DNA from: Candidatus Zhuqueibacterota bacterium
GTDB lineage: Bacteria; Zhuqueibacterota; Zhuqueibacteria; Zhuqueibacterales; Zhuqueibacteraceae
Assembly (NCBI GenBank): GCA_013361015.1
Contig: JABWAN010000035.1
Span: forward strand, 1-14,062
Reading direction: 5' to 3'
Length of the DNA stretch: 14,062 bases
The notes under the pieces were generated by a model. It made no database searches and had not been told where the DNA came from. It worked only from the letters and a program-made list of their open reading frames with translations. The position numbers were made by a program, and so were the translations under genes. Below, one piece after another: positions 13,225-14,062 of this stretch (positions within the stretch are counted from its first letter, which is position 1; the number at the start of each line of letters is the position of its first letter).

Positions 13225-13745
13225 GCGCGAATGTCAAATATCTCACCTTGAGCGATGCGCCGCGCAAAGGGCAAAAGCAGCCTGCATACTCGGTGGAATT
13301 CCTGCGCAGCTTTGTGCAAGAAACACTGGCGTTGGTTGAAGAAGGCTTGCGGCGCGACGGCGTTGTGCGCATGCACGATTTCGGCACGTTTCAACTCAAA
13401 TGGGTCAATGAAAGAAGTGGACGCAACCCCCGCACTGGAGAGCCGCTCGTCATCCCCGGACAATATCGTGTGGTCTTTAAGCCTGCCGGCAAAATCGAAC
13501 ACCGTCTTAATCGCCGTTATGCGCATTTGCGGCCGGAGATAGTCGAAACGCCGCTGGTGCCGCTGGCGGTGTGCGTTGCCGTAATGGCATCCGCGTTGGC
13601 GGTTTTTGTGATCGTTACGCTTTGCGACGCGAGGATACCCCCGGAAAAATTGCCGCTGCCCGTCGGGCCAATGCTGGCGGTTGTGTTGGACAACGTTACC
13701 GCGCTGCCCGCGCCGGAATGCGAAACAACAATATTGTTGTATTGA
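13221..13745 (+). CDS. HU/IHF-family DNA-binding protein (HU copy 3); C-terminus probably not genuine after about 13545
   Basis: The open frame codes 174 residues. Residues 1-107 are HU-like: SVEFLRSFVQETLALVEEGL, then VVRMHDFGTFQLKW (48-61), the arm motif SGRNPRTGEPLVIPG (66-80), and VVFKPAGKIEHRLNRRY. GGGAGG lies five bases before ATG 13221, which overlaps the HU copy 2 stop. From about residue 108 the frame reads VPLAVCVAVMASALAVFVIV and a Pro-rich tail. This part lies exactly antisense to a minus-strand Ig-like coding frame whose own repeat pattern is convincing. So the 'transmembrane' tail is most likely an antisense artefact made by a junction at about 13535-13550, and the true C-terminus is lost. 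A real membrane-anchored HU is the less likely alternative. Confidence 0.75.
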   Translation: MSANVKYLTLSDAPRKGQKQPAYSVEFLRSFVQETLALVEEGLRRDGVVRMHDFGTFQLKWVNERSGRNPRTGEPLVIPGQYRVVFKPAGKIEHRLNRRYAHLRPEIVETPLVPLAVCVAVMASALAVFVIVTLCDARIPPEKLPLPVGPMLAVVLDNVTALPAPECETTILLY

Positions 13746-14062
13746 TCCTGCGCAACAATTTTAATGGCGAACGCCGCGCCCGCAGTTTGACTGCCAATGT
13801 TGGCGTCGGAAACATTCGTCACCACGAAACGATGCAACGCTGCATGATTCACATTGAAGCTGTTGGATTGCCCGGTTTTTAAGCTGCCGCTTGCCGTGAT
13901 TGCCACATTAGCTTGCGCTTTGGTAATCACAGCATTGACGTTTTGCGAAGTTTGCCCGGAGAACACAACGCTGGTGGGGCTTAACGTGCCGGTATTGTCT
14001 GTCAACGTCACGGTGCCGGTGTGGGGAATGGCATTGCCGCTGGCATCTCTTGCGGTGACGGA
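13517..14062 (-). CDS. Ig-like repeat surface protein, C-terminal fragment in the window
   Basis: An open frame of 181 residues enters from the right edge (first codon 14062-14060) and stops at 13517. It is made of bacterial Ig-like/invasin-type units: SVTARDASGNAIPHTGTVTL, then a LSPTSVVFSGQTSQNV strand pair and VAITASGSLKTGQSNSF. A linker ALHRFVVTNVSDANIG leads to a second unit, AFAIKIVAQDQYNNIV ... SVTITKTANADAITATHTASG. Thr/Ser/Ala/Gly-rich composition and the VTA-D-x-x-GN pattern are typical of very large secreted or outer-membrane adhesin-like proteins. The frame reads true up to about GVSTIS and then gives only SGRKCA before the stop, with no cell-surface anchoring or secretion-tail domain. 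This suggests truncation at about 13540, tail to tail with HU copy 3. The start and most of the gene lie outside. Confidence 0.75.
   Translation of the reverse strand, partial: SVTARDASGNAIPHTGTVTLTDNTGTLSPTSVVFSGQTSQNVNAVITKAQANVAITASGSLKTGQSNSFNVNHAALHRFVVTNVSDANIGSQTAGAAFAIKIVAQDQYNNIVVSHSGAGSAVTLSNTTASIGPTGSGNFSGGILASQSVTITKTANADAITATHTASGTSGVSTISGRKCA

Noticed and set aside
13545..13745. HU protein with a C-terminal transmembrane segment (membrane-anchored HU)
   Set aside because: The hydrophobic stretch is the antisense of Ala/Thr/Gly/Val-rich Ig-like codons on minus, a known source of false membrane segments. Kept only as an alternative.

Overview
The window reads as a chromosomal segment from an LPS-making (diderm) bacterium. 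The basis is a lipid A-type late acyltransferase, two family 9 (heptosyltransferase-like) glycosyltransferases, RmlA, a class A RNase P RNA, a histidinol-phosphatase of the inositol monophosphatase superfamily, several HU proteins and a giant Ig-like surface protein. The gene mix, the moderate base composition and the repeat-rich intergenic spaces would fit a poorly sampled lineage such as KSB1/Calditrichota or a relative. That placement is inference only.

Layout. Positions 1-3640 hold a tight minus-strand set: lpxL-like acyltransferase, glycosyltransferase 9, tsaC, low-molecular-weight phosphatase and a second, window-truncated glycosyltransferase 9. The last three are joined by 4-base stop/start overlaps, and a good sigma70-like promoter sits upstream of the acyltransferase. 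Next come rmlA (3776-4639), rnpB with a clear promoter and terminator (4681-5106), and a coiled-coil zinc-ribbon protein with a TTG start (5243-5965). An 817-base gene-free stretch (5966-6782) is full of repeats. It is followed by a secreted NHL beta-propeller, a polysaccharide deacetylase, a PlsC-type acyltransferase with C-terminal membrane segments, and a HisN-like phosphatase, all on the minus strand (6783-11209). From 11510 to 13545 there is a cluster of nucleoid-type proteins: an H1-like Lys/Ala-rich protein on minus, and on plus one HU gene with its own terminator followed by a two-gene HU/IHF operon. The right edge is a minus-strand Ig-like repeat protein entering from outside.

Together the enzymes point to envelope building: lipid A acylation, LPS core sugars, dTDP-sugar supply, polysaccharide or peptidoglycan trimming, and phospholipid acylation. 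Housekeeping genes (tsaC, rnpB, hisN-like) are mixed in, and the DNA-compaction cluster follows.

The most notable signals are non-coding or structural. (1) A dispersed ~120-bp repeat occurs in three clear copies and one possible fragment, all intergenic, with a 15-bp core conserved in every clear copy. (2) Two copies of a palindromic element with GCCC(A/G)CGAAAC ends each lie just after a minus-strand gene; one grows into a ~110-bp inverted repeat that contains the stop codon of the gene. (3) At about 13540 a HU gene and an Ig-like gene meet tail to tail, each apparently cut off. This looks like a rearrangement or assembly junction, and it makes a false HU-transmembrane fusion. I see no CRISPR array, tRNA, rRNA, transposase or recognisable defence system.
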